Shown here: in pieces, positions 1 to 8,472 of the stretch | Numbering within the stretch: position 1 is the stretch's first letter | Layout of the letters: each line of letters begins with the position of its first letter | NCBI GenBank assembly: GCA_020722725.1 | Contig: DYKG01000022.1 | Coordinates: forward strand, 1 to 56,161 | Direction: 5' to 3' | DNA: 56,161 nt | DNA from: Candidatus Methylomirabilis sp. | Lineage (GTDB): Bacteria; Muiribacteriota; Ozemobacteria; Ozemobacterales; Ozemobacteraceae | The notes under the pieces: model-generated | What the model was told of the DNA's origin: nothing | The model's database searches: none | Seen by the model: only the letters and a program-made list of their open reading frames with translations | Made by a program: the position numbers and the translations under genes

Positions 1-36
1 GATTGACAAAACATTTTGATTGATTCGTAACGACAT
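1..36 (-). CDS. Flagellin, N-terminal 12 codons only (runs off window)
   Basis: The minus strand reads [12 protein letters not shown] from an ATG at 36, identical to the start of the flagellin at 149-2374. The gene continues beyond the left edge of the window. A GGAGG Shine-Dalgarno lies 7 nt upstream. Positions 1-55 are identical, base for base, to 2339-2393, so the start and ribosome-binding site of two neighbouring flagellins are a recent duplicate or have been homogenised by gene conversion. It would be the next gene downstream of the 149-2374 flagellin in the same direction. Confidence 0.85.
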   Translation of the reverse strand, partial: MSLRINQNVLSI

Positions 37-40
37 AATG

Positions 41-86
41 ATTCCTCCATGAATCAAATAGAACTGGATAAACGCATCCCTGCGTT
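41..86 (-). promoter_or_regulatory. Flagellin leader: GGAGG SD plus CsrA-type hairpin
   Basis: The Shine-Dalgarno GGAGG (complement of 44-48) is followed, 5' on the minus strand, by a perfect 6-bp hairpin at 71-86: AACGCA, loop GGGA, TGCGTT. A GGA in a hairpin loop plus a second GGA in the Shine-Dalgarno is the arrangement CsrA binds to block translation. The rest of 87-148 shows no sigma-28-like promoter or clear terminator, so this gene may be read through from the upstream flagellin. Confidence 0.6.
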
Positions 87-148
87 ATTTAGAAACAAAG
101 CCCAAAAGCACCACCGCCTTTCAAAAAATTGTTTGTTTAAATTATTTC

Positions 149-2374
149 TTACCCAAGCAACTGCAGAACTCCCTGGGGAATAGTGTTCGCCTGCGCCAGC
201 ATCGCCGTACCAGACTGGCTGATAATCTGGTTGCGGGTGAACTCGATCATTTCCATGGCAATGTCAGCATCTCTTATTCTGGATTCTGAAGAACTGAGAT
301 TGCTGTGAGTATTGCGCAGGTTATTGATCGCGTATTCAAGGCGATTCTGATAAGATCCAAGTTTTGAGCGTTCGCCCGAAACAATATCGATCGCTTTGTT
401 GAGCTTTCCAATTGCCTCTTCGGCCCTGGATACAGTTGTCAGATCAATATCTTCAATTCCCAGAGCCTCTGCAGACATATTCGAAATATTGATTTTCATC
501 GTCTGACCCTGGTCGGCACCAATCTGGAACTGAGGTTCGTTATCAACGACATGAAGTTTGAAATTCTTGTCACCGGCACCTTTCACCGTGCCATCCCACA
601 AGCCAAGGCTAGAGTTGATGAACACCTCATCTGCCGCCGCGCCATTTATTGAAATACTGACCAGACTTGTATAGGCAACTGCGTTATCCCGGTTTTCTCT
701 GCCCACCCTGGTCGAGGTAAAGGCCATCGCGCCTCCGACCTGATCGAGTCTTACCGCCACTGAATTTGTTTCAAAAAGACTGTTTGCACTGGCCTGAAAA
801 TTTATGAAATCAATCATATCAGCGGTCGTTGCTGTGGTTACCAGACTGATAACCAATTGTGCTGAATTTATCCCATCGCCAACCGTTATGGTTATATCTC
901 CCGCCGCAGTAGCCATATAGCGGCTGAAACCCCAGCGAACCACCGTTTCGTCTTTTCGACCATCCACGAAACCGCTGTAAGTTCCCGCCAGGAAACCCAG
1001 CGTCGCTGCCTGAGAAATGACATTTGCAATCGTTACCGTATTGGCAACCGTCGCTGAAACCGAGGCGGGACGCTCATAGCTCAGACGCAGTTCCCCCTCA
1101 ACAACCGACGCATTTAGACCGTCGATGCCAGCCGCAGATATTCCTGAGTTGATCGATCTCGCCAGGCCTTCCATACTCCACAGCCCCGACCCGACTGTAA
1201 TGGTAACCTGACTCTGCCCTGCACTTATGATAAAGGTGGATGCTGCTCCGGTGATATTGATCCCGGCTTCAAGACCATGGGTTCCGGCCACCTGAGCGGC
1301 CTGTGAAGTAAATTTCACGTCTATACCGTCCAGTAGAGAAGATGCAACATTTCCCTCAGTTTTTACTTTTCTGGTATTGCCGAAATTATCACTGAGAACG
1401 ACTTCAACCCGGTTGTCAACTGCTTCACGACTTATTGAAAATCCAAGTGCATCAACGACTTTCTGGTCTGATGCCAGAGAAACCCGACCACTGCTTCCAA
1501 TGCTGCCAGAAATGATCTGTATGTAACCACCCAGGCCAGCAACTTTTGTTTGAATAGTATTTACCGTTGCAGTTCGCGAGTTATCTATTCCGAGCCCCGA
1601 CTTACTGCCCATTGCATTCTGAATTTCCGCTGACAGATTGTCGAGAGTCATCTGGCCATCAAGGTTTATTGTCGTTGTCTCTCCATTGCCATTCAACGTG
1701 AGAATTTGCGGAGTATCCAGAACAAACACCCCATTCGAATCATAGAATTGCGCAATGCTCTGCAGTTTTGTTCCCCCGGATGCCAGTGCTCCCGTGCCGT
1801 CGTTGAGCGTAAAAATTTGCGAACGCTGCATTTCTGCAATACCACCCTTCAACAGCGTTATATCAACATCATAGTCACCGCCCGCCTGGGTTATGGAGCC
1901 ACTCACCAACCCCTTCACCGAGTTGCTGCTGGCACTGATCAGAGCGGCCTGACTGCCATCCAGCAGCTTTTTCGTGTTGAACTCCGTGTTCCTCGCAATT
2001 CTGTTCAGATCGTCGCGTAGCTGAACCACCTCTTTTTGAATCTCAAGCCGGTCATTACTGGTCAGCGTGTCATTCGACGACTGAATAGCCAGTTCACGCA
2101 TTCGCTGCAATATGCTCTGGGTTTCATTCAGTGCCCCCTCAGCGGTTTGAACCATGGAAATGCCATCCTGGGCATTCAAAACTGCACGACTCAAGCCCCT
2201 TATCTGGCGCCGCATTTTTTCGCTGATTGCAAGACCCGCAGCATCATCAGCTGCACCATTGATCCGCAAACCCGAACTCAGCTTCTGAATCGATTTTTCC
2301 AGACGCGAAGAAGTCTGGGCAACCGAGGAATAGGTATTGATTGACAAAACATTTTGATTGATTCGTAACGACAT
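149..2374 (-). CDS. fliC: Large flagellin (741 aa)
   Basis: Structural subunit of the flagellar filament, exported by the flagellar type III apparatus. Residues 1 to about 165 match the conserved flagellin N-terminal coiled coil ([44 protein letters not shown]). Residues about 625-741 match the C-terminal coiled coil ([16 protein letters not shown], ending in PQGVLQLLG). The roughly 450-residue centre is the surface-exposed variable region and contains flagellin-IN-like stretches and a conserved SGFVDGxKD segment shared with the two neighbouring paralogues. Most flagellins are 270-500 residues, so this is long. The start ATG at 2374 has GGAGG 7 nt upstream. No sigma-28-like promoter was seen in 2375-2520. 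Confidence 0.95.
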   Translation of the reverse strand: MSLRINQNVLSINTYSSVAQTSSRLEKSIQKLSSGLRINGAADDAAGLAISEKMRRQIRGLSRAVLNAQDGISMVQTAEGALNETQSILQRMRELAIQSSNDTLTSNDRLEIQKEVVQLRDDLNRIARNTEFNTKKLLDGSQAALISASSNSVKGLVSGSITQAGGDYDVDITLLKGGIAEMQRSQIFTLNDGTGALASGGTKLQSIAQFYDSNGVFVLDTPQILTLNGNGETTTINLDGQMTLDNLSAEIQNAMGSKSGLGIDNSRTATVNTIQTKVAGLGGYIQIISGSIGSSGRVSLASDQKVVDALGFSISREAVDNRVEVVLSDNFGNTRKVKTEGNVASSLLDGIDVKFTSQAAQVAGTHGLEAGINITGAASTFIISAGQSQVTITVGSGLWSMEGLARSINSGISAAGIDGLNASVVEGELRLSYERPASVSATVANTVTIANVISQAATLGFLAGTYSGFVDGRKDETVVRWGFSRYMATAAGDITITVGDGINSAQLVISLVTTATTADMIDFINFQASANSLFETNSVAVRLDQVGGAMAFTSTRVGRENRDNAVAYTSLVSISINGAAADEVFINSSLGLWDGTVKGAGDKNFKLHVVDNEPQFQIGADQGQTMKINISNMSAEALGIEDIDLTTVSRAEEAIGKLNKAIDIVSGERSKLGSYQNRLEYAINNLRNTHSNLSSSESRIRDADIAMEMIEFTRNQIISQSGTAMLAQANTIPQGVLQLLG

Positions 2375-2380
2375 AATGAT

Positions 2381-2412
2381 TCCTCCATGAATCTTTTAAT
2401 AGCTTCCCTGCG
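2381..2412 (-). promoter_or_regulatory. Flagellin leader with GGAGG SD and weak GGA hairpin
   Basis: The Shine-Dalgarno region is the same as in the other flagellin leaders. The upstream GGA lies in AGGGAA between GC/GC at 2402-2411. Only two pairs form, so the hairpin is degenerate compared with its paralogues although the GGA is kept. CsrA control here is less certain. Confidence 0.35.
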
Positions 2413-2472
2413 TAACGAAAAGCAAAGAGGCAGGTTTCCTTAATTAAATTTTTGATTGATCATATTATCAGC

Positions 2473-2967
2473 CTAATGACTACAGCACCCCCTGTGAGCA
2501 ACTCTTAAATTTTCAATACCAAGACTACTGGCGCTTATCAATGCAGTTTGACTGCTATCGAGGAGCTTTTTTGTATTGAATCCCGCATTTCTGGCAATTC
2601 GATTGAGATCATCCTTGAGCTGGACGATCTCTTTCTGAATCTCTACCCGATCATTGCTGGCAAGGGTGTCGTTCTATGATTGAATCGCCACCTCGCACAT
2701 TCGTTGAATTGGGGGTTTCATTCAAAGCCCCTTCTGCTGTCTGAAGCATTGATATGCCATCCTGGGAATTTAAACCCCCCGGTTCAGATCACATATCTGT
2801 CTTCTCATTTTTTCGCTGATGGATAACCCAGCCGCATCATCGGCAGCAGAATCAATTCTCAGTCCCGAACTGAGTTTCTGAATAGACTTCTCAAGCCGAC
2901 TCGACGTTTGCGCGACCGACTCGTAGATACCCATAGCCAGAACATTCTGGTTAACTCTAAGCGACAC
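2473..2967 (-). pseudogene. Decayed flagellin copy (N-terminal remnant)
   Basis: From a GTG at 2967 the minus strand encodes SLRVNQNVLAMGIYESV and continues through the flagellin N-terminal motifs to [19 protein letters not shown]. The reading frame is lost near 2710-2770, where the NETQSILQRMREL stretch is shortened. The resumed frame carries an in-frame TAG within the AIQSSND segment, and homology ends at LISASS near 2527. The following LGIENL resembles the LGIEDI start of the flagellin C-terminal region, suggesting a large internal deletion. TAG at 2473-2475 closes the frame. Frameshift, nonsense codon and deletion together make this a pseudogene, although its leader still looks intact. 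Confidence 0.85.
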
Positions 2968-2973
2968 CTCCGA

Positions 2974-3011
2974 TTCCTCCATGAATCTTTTTCTGGCCAC
3001 GCATCCTTGCG
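2974..3011 (-). promoter_or_regulatory. CsrA-type hairpin leader of the flagellin pseudogene
   Basis: The minus strand has CGCA, loop AGGA, TGCG at 3000-3011, with GCAAGGAUG close to the known CsrA consensus ACARGGAUG. GGAGG follows before the GTG start. The leader is better preserved than the coding region it precedes. Confidence 0.5.
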
Positions 3012-3055
3012 CAACCGGAAATCGGAAAACTCACCCACCGCACGGCAATCTGGCA

Positions 3056-3139
3056 AGCTCAGATCTGGCTGACGTTCCCAGCTGCTCCGGCCTGGCCTGG
3101 GCAGCTGGGAACATAGAATACGACAAACAGCTCAGATCT
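3056..3139. repeat. Palindromic element flanked by 11-bp direct repeats
   Basis: A perfect 12-bp inverted repeat (GTTCCCAGCTGC at 3074-3085, complement at 3101-3112) sits in a GC-rich patch. It is flanked by AGCTCAGATCT at 3056-3066 and again at 3129-3139. The layout resembles a very short MITE or palindromic unit with a target-site duplication. No T-run follows on either strand, so it is not a typical intrinsic terminator. The surrounding 3012-3283 stretch has no gene. Confidence 0.45.
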
Positions 3140-3283
3140 AATTTCTTTTAATTCCAATAATCAGTTTTGCAAATGCGTATATTTATCAAATCTGGTGATT
3201 CGAATGCATAATCAAATTTGCTGATTGAATGCCAGAAACAGATTGTGTAAGATTTAGTCTTTTGCTAATTAAATGTTTTTTTA

Positions 3284-5557
3284 TTATTGCAGCAGCTGTA
3301 GGACTCCCTGCGGGATCAGATTTGCCTGAGCCAGCATTGCAGTGCCTGATTGTGAAACGATCTGGTTTCTGGTGAATTCGATCATTTCCTGTGCGATATC
3401 TGCATCTCTGATGCGTGATTCTGCCGAAGAAAGATTTGAGTGAGTGCCGCGCAGGTTATTGATTGCATATTCCAGGCGATTCTGGAAAGCGCCAAGCTTG
3501 GATCTTTCTGCCGAAACCATGTCAATTGCCCGATTTAGTTTTCCAATGGCTCTTTGCGAACCTGCCACCGTAGTCAGATCAAGCTTATCGACTTCAAGCG
3601 CGGCGGCACTCATGTCAGACATTGATACGTCCATGCTCTGACCCTGATCAGCCCCGATCTGGAACTGCGGAGTATTGTTAACCACATGCAACCTGAAGTT
3701 CTTGTCTCCGGCACCTTTGGTAGTGCCTTCCGACATGCCCATCTGAAGCATGAAACTGTCACCGGCGGCAATAGTTCCACCCGCCGTATCTGTAACTTCG
3801 AGAGAAATCATACTTGTATAAGCTGCTGCCGCATCAAGATTCTGCGTTCCGACACGCAGCGAAGTAAAGGCCATAGTTCCGCCAATCTGATCAACTCTTA
3901 TGGCAACCGTAGCCTGAGTAAGCTGATCGTTAATCGTAGCCTGGAAATTGATAAATCTGATCATATCTGCGGCAGTTACCGAACCAGCCGCCGAAGATGA
4001 AATTGCCGAAATTACCCTGACCGTTACCGTGCCAACACCATCGCTTAATTTAAGATCAACCGCATTTGTTTGAAGTGCCGTGTCGCTTCGATAGGTGGTA
4101 AAGCCCCATTCAATTTTGGTTGAGTCTTTTTGCCCATCAACGAAACCGGAATATGTTCCATTCAGGAACCCAAGAACACTGTTGGTCGAGCTGGATATGG
4201 TAATTGCAGTTCCAACGCTGGCAGCAGCGGTAGCCGGCCGGTCATAGGAAAATCTGATTTCGCCTTCGACTACTGCAGCGGAAAGCCCCATCAAATCACT
4301 TGCTCCACCATCTATTGCGGTAAGAATCTGATGATTGAAGCTTCTAGCAAGTCCTTCCATGGTCCAGTATCCTGCCTGAACGCTTACAGAAACGTTATCT
4401 CCACCAACCCCAACGAAGAAAGTTTCAGGGGCAGAGAAATATAAACCCGATTCAAGACCTGATATCCCGGCGATTTGTGCCGCCTGCGACTCAAAATTTA
4501 TGTCAATGCCATTGAGCAGGCCCACCCCCCGGTTGCTTTCAGTTTTTATCTGGCGAAGATTGCCGAAACTGTCGCGCAAAGTCATTTCAACCCGATTATT
4601 CTCAGCGGCACGACTGACTGATAAACCCAGAGCATCAATTACCTGCTGATCACCGCAGAAAGAAATCTCTCCCGACTCCCCAATGCTGCCGGAAATTACT
4701 TCAAGATAGCCGCCCAACCCGGCAATTCCGGTCTGAGCAGTATTTACCATTAAGGTTTTTGAGTTTTTTATACCAAGACCGCTTTCGCTGCTGATAGCAT
4801 TCTGAATGGCTGCAGCGACGTTATCGACGGTCATCTGAGCATCGAGCTGAATCGAAGTTGTTCGAGAGTTTCCATTGATAGTCAAAGCCAGGGGTGTGTC
4901 GAGAATGAAAACACCATTTGAATTGTAGAATTGTGAAATGCTCTGAAGCTGAGTTGTGCCCTGAGCCAGATTGGCATTCTCATCGTTGATCGTAAAAATC
5001 TGAGACCGCTGCATCTGCGAAATACCCGCACTTAACAAAGCGATACTGACGTCATAATCACCGGCACTGTCTTTAGGATAACCGGAAACAATACCCTTGA
5101 TATAATTTGAGCTCGAACTTATCAGAGCAGTCTGACTGCCATCAAGCAGCTTTTTTGTATTAAATTCAGTGTTGCGTGCGATTCGATTAAGATCGTCCTT
5201 GAGTTGCACCACTTCTTTCTGAATCTCCAGACGGTCATTGCTGGTAAGAGTGTCGTTAGAAGACTGAACAGCCAGCTCGCGCATGCGGTGCAATATGCTG
5301 TGGGTTTCATTCAGAGCGCCTTCTGCGGTCTGAATCATCGAAACACCATCCTGGGCATTTAAAATCGCCCGGCTAAGACCTCTGATCTGGCGCCGCATCT
5401 TTTCGCTGATCGCAAGACCAGCCGCATCGTCGGCCGCTCTGTTTATTCGCAAGCCCGAACTGAGCTTTTCAATCGACTTTTCAAGTCGATTCGATGTCTG
5501 GGTAAGGTTTCCGTAAGTTTGAATGGAAAGAACGTTCTGATTAATACGTAATGACAT
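3284..5557 (-). CDS. Large flagellin (757 aa)
   Basis: Filament subunit paralogous to the flagellin at 149-2374. It has the same N-terminal ([32 protein letters not shown]) and C-terminal ([26 protein letters not shown]) coiled-coil domains. The central region is divergent and carries the SGFVDGQKD segment and the conserved QFQIGADQGQ motif that begins the C-terminal domain. The start ATG at 5557 has a GGAGG-type Shine-Dalgarno. Upstream lie three tandem copies of the leader module and one sigma-28-like promoter at 6107-6134, so its transcript may carry an unusual 500-nt leader. No obvious terminator follows before 3112. Confidence 0.95.
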   Translation of the reverse strand: MSLRINQNVLSIQTYGNLTQTSNRLEKSIEKLSSGLRINRAADDAAGLAISEKMRRQIRGLSRAILNAQDGVSMIQTAEGALNETHSILHRMRELAVQSSNDTLTSNDRLEIQKEVVQLKDDLNRIARNTEFNTKKLLDGSQTALISSSSNYIKGIVSGYPKDSAGDYDVSIALLSAGISQMQRSQIFTINDENANLAQGTTQLQSISQFYNSNGVFILDTPLALTINGNSRTTSIQLDAQMTVDNVAAAIQNAISSESGLGIKNSKTLMVNTAQTGIAGLGGYLEVISGSIGESGEISFCGDQQVIDALGLSVSRAAENNRVEMTLRDSFGNLRQIKTESNRGVGLLNGIDINFESQAAQIAGISGLESGLYFSAPETFFVGVGGDNVSVSVQAGYWTMEGLARSFNHQILTAIDGGASDLMGLSAAVVEGEIRFSYDRPATAAASVGTAITISSSTNSVLGFLNGTYSGFVDGQKDSTKIEWGFTTYRSDTALQTNAVDLKLSDGVGTVTVRVISAISSSAAGSVTAADMIRFINFQATINDQLTQATVAIRVDQIGGTMAFTSLRVGTQNLDAAAAYTSMISLEVTDTAGGTIAAGDSFMLQMGMSEGTTKGAGDKNFRLHVVNNTPQFQIGADQGQSMDVSMSDMSAAALEVDKLDLTTVAGSQRAIGKLNRAIDMVSAERSKLGAFQNRLEYAINNLRGTHSNLSSAESRIRDADIAQEMIEFTRNQIVSQSGTAMLAQANLIPQGVLQLLQ

Positions 5558-5561
5558 TTTT

Positions 5562-5598
5562 GATTCCTCCGTGAATCATCTCTTGCGCGTCCTTGCGC
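5562..5598 (-). promoter_or_regulatory. Flagellin leader: SD plus GCGC/GCGC hairpin with GGA loop
   Basis: The hairpin at 5585-5598 on the minus strand is GCGC, loop AAGGAC, GCGC. The second GGA is in the Shine-Dalgarno (CACGGAGGAATC). This is copy one of three tandem leader modules spaced about 240 bp apart (5562, 5800, 6040). Confidence 0.6.
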
Positions 5599-5659
5599 CT
5601 TGAGAATAAAATATTGAAAGCTGCAGAAAGATCATGCAGTCTTTGCCAGAATTAAATTA

Positions 5660-5797
5660 TTATTTGGATTTATCCTGCATAAACAAAAATTTAAAATAAT
5701 TTACGCAGTAGAGAATTGTGGAAAGATCAGCAAGATTTCTGCCGAAACTGAAAATAATTCGAGCAGAGACCAAAACCAGCATAGCAGAAAAAAACAT
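5660..5797 (-). CDS. Tiny ORF (45 aa) behind an orphan flagellin leader
   Basis: ATG at 5797 lies 6 nt after a GGAGG identical in context to the flagellin Shine-Dalgarno, but the encoded peptide (starting MFFSAMLVLVSARIIF, ending MQDKSK) is not flagellin. It is hydrophobic at its N-terminus. It aligns without gaps to the 48-residue peptide at 5891-6037 over the first 21 residues (shared M1, S4, A5, A12, R13, F16, F18). The DNA of the two units is also related, so the match could reflect duplication rather than selection on protein. Its function is unknown, and it may be a leader peptide or simply a by-product of the duplicated leader. Confidence 0.35.
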   Translation of the reverse strand: MFFSAMLVLVSARIIFSFGRNLADLSTILYCVNYFKFLFMQDKSK

Positions 5798-5799
5798 GC

Positions 5800-5836
5800 G
5801 ATTCCTCCATGAATCATCCATTGCGCGTCCTTGCGC
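5800..5836 (-). promoter_or_regulatory. Orphan flagellin leader, copy 2
   Basis: GGAGG is the complement of 5804-5808, and the hairpin GCGC, loop AAGGAC, GCGC is at 5823-5836. It is almost identical to the leader of the 5557 flagellin but is not followed by a flagellin. It leads into the 45-residue ORF starting at 5797. Confidence 0.55.
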
Positions 5837-5890
5837 CTGAAAAATTAATGTTATTTAAAACCGCTATTCAGTCAAGCAGTTTTTTAAAAA

Positions 5891-6037
5891 TTAATTTTTC
5901 ACTTTGATTTTACCCGTAGAAACAGCATCATTGATGAATTTATACGATTGGGATTTATTGAAGGAATGGCAACATTTCTGCCAGAACTTAAAATTTTTTC
6001 GGGCAGTTAACCATTTAAAAATTGCAGAAACTATCAC
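5891..6037 (-). CDS. Tiny ORF (48 aa) behind an orphan flagellin leader
   Basis: The GTG at 6037 is 6 nt from a flagellin-type GGAGG. The peptide begins MIVSAIFKWLTARKNF and ends TGKIKVKN; it is basic and has a CC pair near residue 22. A longer in-frame ORF reaches 6103, but the position of the Shine-Dalgarno supports the GTG. It is paralogous to the 5660-5797 ORF in position, start spacing and several residues. It would be the first reading frame after the sigma-28-like promoter at 6107-6134. No known family is recognised. Confidence 0.35.
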   Translation of the reverse strand: MIVSAIFKWLTARKNFKFWQKCCHSFNKSQSYKFINDAVSTGKIKVKN

Positions 6038-6039
6038 GC

Positions 6040-6078
6040 GATTCCTCCATGAATCTTGCAAACCGTGCTTCCTTGCAC
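6040..6078 (-). promoter_or_regulatory. Orphan flagellin leader, copy 3
   Basis: GGAGG is the complement of 6044-6048. The hairpin at 6065-6078 is GTGC, loop AAGGAA, GCAC. Compared with the GCGC/GCGC stems of the sister copies, both arms have changed and pairing is kept, which supports a functional RNA hairpin. A further stem (GAGCC/GGCTC) lies just 5' of it in the predicted transcript. Confidence 0.55.
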
Positions 6079-6106
6079 CAGAGCCTTTACTAACAGGCTC
6101 CATTTC

Positions 6107-6134
6107 TTATCGGTCAGCCATGCATATTTTATTA
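6107..6134 (-). promoter_or_regulatory. Sigma-28 (FliA/SigD)-like promoter
   Basis: The minus strand reads TAAT (6134-6131), 16 nt, ACCGATAA (6114-6107), close to the sigma-28 consensus TAAA-N15-GCCGATAA. The 16-nt spacing is the same as in the flgK, flgM and 51.4-kb promoters of this window. The predicted start near 6100 would place all three leader modules and the 5557 flagellin in one transcript. Confidence 0.6.
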
Positions 6135-6221
6135 AGATAGAATTTGGCAAATTCAGGCATTTTATAGCCTTCATGGTCAATTTTCACGATTAAACACCTC
6201 AAATTCTGCAATTTACTAAAA

Positions 6222-6257
6222 TTTTAAAAGCCTGCCACCAGCAAAGCTGTGGCAGGC
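6222..6257 (-). terminator. Rho-independent terminator after the 6283-8466 flagellin
   Basis: A perfect 9-bp stem GCCTGCCAC/GTGGCAGGC (6230-6238 with 6249-6257) has a 10-nt loop and is followed on the minus strand by TTTTAAAATTTT. It starts about 25 nt after the flagellin stop codon. Confidence 0.85.
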
Positions 6258-6282
6258 AAAAGAACAAGTCTTAAATGTTCAA

Positions 6283-8466
6283 TTACTGTCCGAGAAGCGA
6301 GAGTACACTCTGTGGCAGCATGTTGGCCTGAGCCAGCATTGCAGTACCAGACTGAGCGACAATCTGATTTCTCGTGAATTCGATCATTTCCATGGCAATA
6401 TCGGCATCTCTAATGCGCGATTCTGCAGAAGTAAGATTGCTTGAAGTGTTTCTGATGTTGTTGATTGCGTATTCCAACCGATTCTGGAAAGCTCCAAGTT
6501 TTGACCTTTCTGATGAAATAAGGTCGAGGCCCTTATTTATTCTTACCAGAGCTTCCTGAGCACCCTTAACTGTTGTCATATCCAGGTTGTTCACGCCCAG
6601 GGCATTTGAAGACATATCGCCCATCGAAACCTGCATATTCTGGCCAGGATCGGCACCAATCTGGAATTGTGGCTTGTTATCAACAATATGCAATCTGAAG
6701 TTGGTGTCACCACTGCCCTTACTGGTTCCGTTCTTCAAACCAAAGTCATTCAAAGTCTGCGCATCACCAATATTGAGAACAACCCGGCTGGCGACCGGCG
6801 ATCCAGCATCAACATTTTCCTGACCAACCCGAAGAGCGGTAAATGCGAGAGAACCGTTAACTGCATCAAGCCTTACATCAACGTTGTTTGCTGACAGCTG
6901 ACCATTTACGTCAGCCTTGAAATCTCCGATTTCAAAGAAATCCGCAGAGGTTGCTACAGACATGGTGGTGAATGCGGTAAAACCGAACGAATCGACCCCG
7001 TCACCAACACTGAAAACAACAGCAGTTGCAGTTGCAACACGATACATACTGAAACCTTCAATTACCTTGCTCTGATCTTTGCTGCCATCGACAAAGCCAC
7101 TGAACAAACCGTTCTGAATACCGATCTCATCTGCCGCGGCAGCACCTATGTTGATAGTTGAACCAATTGTAACAGTTGTTGGAACAAATGTGATTCTCAA
7201 CTCTCCATCAACAACCGCAGTATCCATACCCGATATACCAGAAGTCTGAGCATTTATTGAACGGGCAATACCTTCCAGACTCCAGTCTCCCGCAGAAATG
7301 GTAACCGTGGCAACCTGGCCGCCGGCGGAAATCTGAAAAGTCTGATCAGCCGAAAGTGTCAGTCCTGACTGCAACCCGCCAACCCCAGCAATTTGAGCCG
7401 CCTGAGAAGCAAACTGAACATCTATTCCCTCGAGCAGGCCAGAAGCACGATCACTGCTCGTTCGAACATTACTGACATTGCCGTAAGCATCGGTAAGAGT
7501 CAACTGTACAAGAGCGTCTGCAGATTCTCTAACCGTTGAAAGGCCAAGGGCATCGATCAGTTCCTGTGGACCGGCAACCGAAAAGTCACCCCGGTCACCA
7601 GCGGAACCAGAAACAACCTGAATATAACCTCCAAGACCAGTTACACCTGTTTGAGCAGTTCCAACTACCCCGGCAGTTGAATTGTCAATTCCGAGCTTGC
7701 TCGAACCGCTCAAAGCCTGCTGCAGTTCAGCTGCCAGCTGATCGAGAGTCATTTTCCCGTCAACCGTGAATTCTACAGAATCAGAGTTACCCGATATGGT
7801 CATTTTCTGAGGACTGGTCAAAACAAAGACTCCGTCATCGTTGTAGAATTGAGAGATGTCTTCAAGCTTGGTACTACCCTTCGCCAGATTTCCCGCGCCA
7901 TCGGTGAAAATCTGTGACCTCTGCATCTGCGAAATTCCACCGTTCAGAAGAGCAATGCTGATATCATAGTCCCCTCCTCCATTGGTGTTTCCAACTACGA
8001 CACCTTTAACATGTCTGGAAGTTGAACTGATTGATGATGACTGACTGCCATCGAGAAGTTTTTTGGTATTGAACTCGGTAGAGCGGGAAATGCGGTCGAT
8101 TTCGTCGCGCAGCTGATTAACCTCTTTTTGAATTTCGAGGCGGTCATTACTGGTAAGCGTATCGTTTGAAGCCTGAATCGCCAGTTCACGCATTCGCTGC
8201 ACAATACCCTGGGTTTCATTCAGCGCGCCTTCGGCGGTCTGAATCATCGATATGCCATCCTGAGCATTCAGTGCGGCGCGATTGAGGCCTCTGATCTGCC
8301 GACGCATTTTTTCGCTGATTGCCAGCCCGGCTGCATCGTCGGCGGCTGAGTTGATTCTTAAGCCTGAACTGAGCTTCTGAATCGATTTTTCAAGCCGGTT
8401 ATTAGTCTGAGAAAGACTCGAGTAGGTTTGAATTGACAGGACATTTTGATTGATTCGCAACGACAT
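6283..8466 (-). CDS. Large flagellin (727 aa)
   Basis: Filament subunit, third complete member of this array. The frame is open to 8508, but the start is set at ATG 8466 because [17 protein letters not shown] aligns with its paralogues and GGAGG lies 6 nt upstream. The upstream extension would cover the leader hairpin. The N-terminal domain ([30 protein letters not shown]) and C-terminal domain ([16 protein letters not shown], ending VLSLLGQ) are intact. The centre contains flagellin-IN-like segments and SGFVDGSKD. It has its own promoter region and a strong terminator, so it is probably a single-gene unit. Confidence 0.95.
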   Translation of the reverse strand: MSLRINQNVLSIQTYSSLSQTNNRLEKSIQKLSSGLRINSAADDAAGLAISEKMRRQIRGLNRAALNAQDGISMIQTAEGALNETQGIVQRMRELAIQASNDTLTSNDRLEIQKEVNQLRDEIDRISRSTEFNTKKLLDGSQSSSISSTSRHVKGVVVGNTNGGGDYDISIALLNGGISQMQRSQIFTDGAGNLAKGSTKLEDISQFYNDDGVFVLTSPQKMTISGNSDSVEFTVDGKMTLDQLAAELQQALSGSSKLGIDNSTAGVVGTAQTGVTGLGGYIQVVSGSAGDRGDFSVAGPQELIDALGLSTVRESADALVQLTLTDAYGNVSNVRTSSDRASGLLEGIDVQFASQAAQIAGVGGLQSGLTLSADQTFQISAGGQVATVTISAGDWSLEGIARSINAQTSGISGMDTAVVDGELRITFVPTTVTIGSTINIGAAAADEIGIQNGLFSGFVDGSKDQSKVIEGFSMYRVATATAVVFSVGDGVDSFGFTAFTTMSVATSADFFEIGDFKADVNGQLSANNVDVRLDAVNGSLAFTALRVGQENVDAGSPVASRVVLNIGDAQTLNDFGLKNGTSKGSGDTNFRLHIVDNKPQFQIGADPGQNMQVSMGDMSSNALGVNNLDMTTVKGAQEALVRINKGLDLISSERSKLGAFQNRLEYAINNIRNTSSNLTSAESRIRDADIAMEMIEFTRNQIVAQSGTAMLAQANMLPQSVLSLLGQ

Positions 8467-8472
8467 AAGTTT

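Larger units (their letters stand above)
5562..6085 (-). repeat. Tandem array of three ~240-bp flagellin-leader modules
   Basis: The leader (hairpin, then GATTCATGGAGGAATC-type Shine-Dalgarno) recurs at about 5562, 5800 and 6040, a spacing of 238-240 bp. The sequence between leaders is diverged but alignable, with shared TTTCTGC, GGCAGAAAT and ACTGC segments. Only the last module in transcription order leads into a flagellin. Confidence 0.6.

Noticed and set aside
80..130. AAAGGCGGTGGTGCTTT near 103-122 as a terminator for the 149-2374 flagellin
   Set aside because: Its arms pair over just four bases and a G-G mismatch stops the stem.
1706..2344. Plus-strand open frames inside the 149-2374 flagellin
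   Set aside because: They are antisense to conserved flagellin coding sequence, have no Shine-Dalgarno and encode no recognisable protein.
3074..3112. 12-bp hairpin as the terminator of the 3284-5557 flagellin
   Set aside because: No T-run on the minus strand after the stem, and it lies 170 nt from the stop; read instead as a palindromic element.
5904..6140. Plus-strand open frame across the orphan leaders
   Set aside because: It runs antisense through a promoter and two conserved hairpin leaders; no start signal.
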